From positions 1 to 13,187 of the forward strand of contig DBNU01000190.1 of the NCBI GenBank assembly GCA_002299125.1: a DNA stretch of 13,187 nt. The letters run 5' to 3'. This document shows, in pieces, positions 12,512-13,187 of the stretch. Both the position numbers and the translations under genes were made by a program. Numbering within the stretch: the stretch's first letter is position 1; each line of letters begins with the position of its first letter. The notes under the pieces are model-generated. The model worked only from the letters and a program-made list of their open reading frames with translations. It did no database searches and was not told the origin of the DNA. This stretch comes from Proteobacteria bacterium UBA664. GTDB lineage: Bacteria > Pseudomonadota > Gammaproteobacteria > UBA7966.

Positions 12512-13187
12512 ATGACCCGCATTCTCGCCATCACCAACCAGAAAGGTGGTGTGGGCAAGACCACCACCAGTCTGAATCTGGCTGCCTCGCTGGCGGCCAC
12601 GCGGCGACGCGTCCTCCTGGTGGACCTCGATCCGCAGGGCAACGCCACCATGGGCAGCGGCGTGGACAAGCACACGCTGGAACGGTCGAGTTACGACGTC
12701 CTGCTCGGCGAAGCGACGGTGGCGGAGACGCGGCTGCCGCTCGCACGACTCAACTACCATCTGCTGCCCGCCAATCAGGACTTGACCGGCGCCGATGTCG
12801 CCCTGCTCGAGGAGCTGGCGCGTGAGGTGCGGCTGAAGAACGCCCTGACCGAGGTGGCGGCCGACTACGACTACATCCTCATCGATTGTCCGCCCTCACT
12901 CAGCATGCTCACGGTGAATGCGCTGGTGGCGGCCGATGCCGTGATCATCCCCACCCAGTGTGAGTACTTCGCCCTCGAAGGTCTGTCGGCCCTGCTCGAG
13001 ACCATCGACAAGATCAAGCGTTATCTCAATCCACGCCTGTCCATCGAAGGTCTGCTGCGCACGATGTTCGATCCGCGCAACAACCTGTCTAACGACGTCT
13101 CGGCGCAGTTGCAGGCGCATTTCGGCAGTCAGCTCTACACCACCATCATTCCCCGCAACGTGCGCCTGGCCGAGGCACCGAGCCACG
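12512..13187 (+). CDS. parA: Chromosome partitioning ATPase ParA/Soj (C-terminus outside window)
   Basis: Deviant Walker A ATPase that, with ParB bound at parS near the origin, drives chromosome segregation. 225 codons are visible and the frame is open to the window edge; about 260 are expected, so some 35-40 are missing. Short chromosomal type without an N-terminal HTH. NQKGGVGKTT has signature Lys11 and Lys16; VDLDPQGNAT follows (Asp38, Asp40), then Walker B ILIDCPPS with Asp125, and QCEYFALEGL (about 149-158). The visible end, NVRLAEAPSH, matches the conserved stretch just before the C-terminal helices. The ATG is where the family starts; the ribosome site is weak. Genomic position after rsmG fits; parB would be expected next. 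Confidence 0.95.
   Translation, partial: MTRILAITNQKGGVGKTTTSLNLAASLAATRRRVLLVDLDPQGNATMGSGVDKHTLERSSYDVLLGEATVAETRLPLARLNYHLLPANQDLTGADVALLEELAREVRLKNALTEVAADYDYILIDCPPSLSMLTVNALVAADAVIIPTQCEYFALEGLSALLETIDKIKRYLNPRLSIEGLLRTMFDPRNNLSNDVSAQLQAHFGSQLYTTIIPRNVRLAEAPSH

Overview
This is a high-GC, densely coded chromosomal window from a bacterium, most likely a gammaproteobacterium. The evidence is the core block gamma carbonic anhydrase - mnmG - rsmG - parA, plus a protein ending in a VPLPA/PEP-CTERM-type sorting signal, which occurs in Gram-negative exosortase bacteria. The best taxonomic guess is a Chromatiales/Ectothiorhodospiraceae-like lineage; this is an inference from style and gene content, not from a marker comparison.

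Layout. (1) 1-1573, minus strand: a two-gene ABC-2 exporter operon, ATPase then permease, joined by a GTGA stop/start overlap; the permease runs off the left edge. (2) 2137-3045, plus: a secreted protein of unknown function with a signal peptide and a C-terminal VPLPA-CTERM-like sorting tail, closed by a strong hairpin terminator. (3) 3089-4343: a mostly non-coding, repeat-rich stretch. It holds a 328-bp element with perfect 16-bp inverted repeats and an almost perfect 8-bp target duplication. A short transposase-like C-terminal relic and dRS3-like small repeats lie inside it. A possible 49-residue membrane protein follows. (4) 4344-6662, minus: an M20 metallopeptidase followed by a beta-hydroxyacid dehydrogenase, probably one transcription unit. 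(5) 6920-8972, plus: an LpxH-like metallophosphoesterase and a GT4 glycosyltransferase, a pairing that suggests envelope glycolipid work. (6) 9148-13187, plus: gamma carbonic anhydrase, MnmG with a C-terminal extension, RsmG overlapping it by 4 nt, then ParA, cut off by the right edge.

The housekeeping half (tRNA and rRNA modification, chromosome partitioning) is ordinary apart from the MnmG tail and a possible antisense small ORF at 9027-9155. I see no CRISPR array, tRNA, rRNA, recognisable oriC (no DnaA-box cluster), parS site or defence system. The most interesting parts are the miniature or relic transposable element with its target duplication, the orphan exosortase-type substrate, and the two small-ORF candidates. 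None of these amounts to a demonstrated new system.
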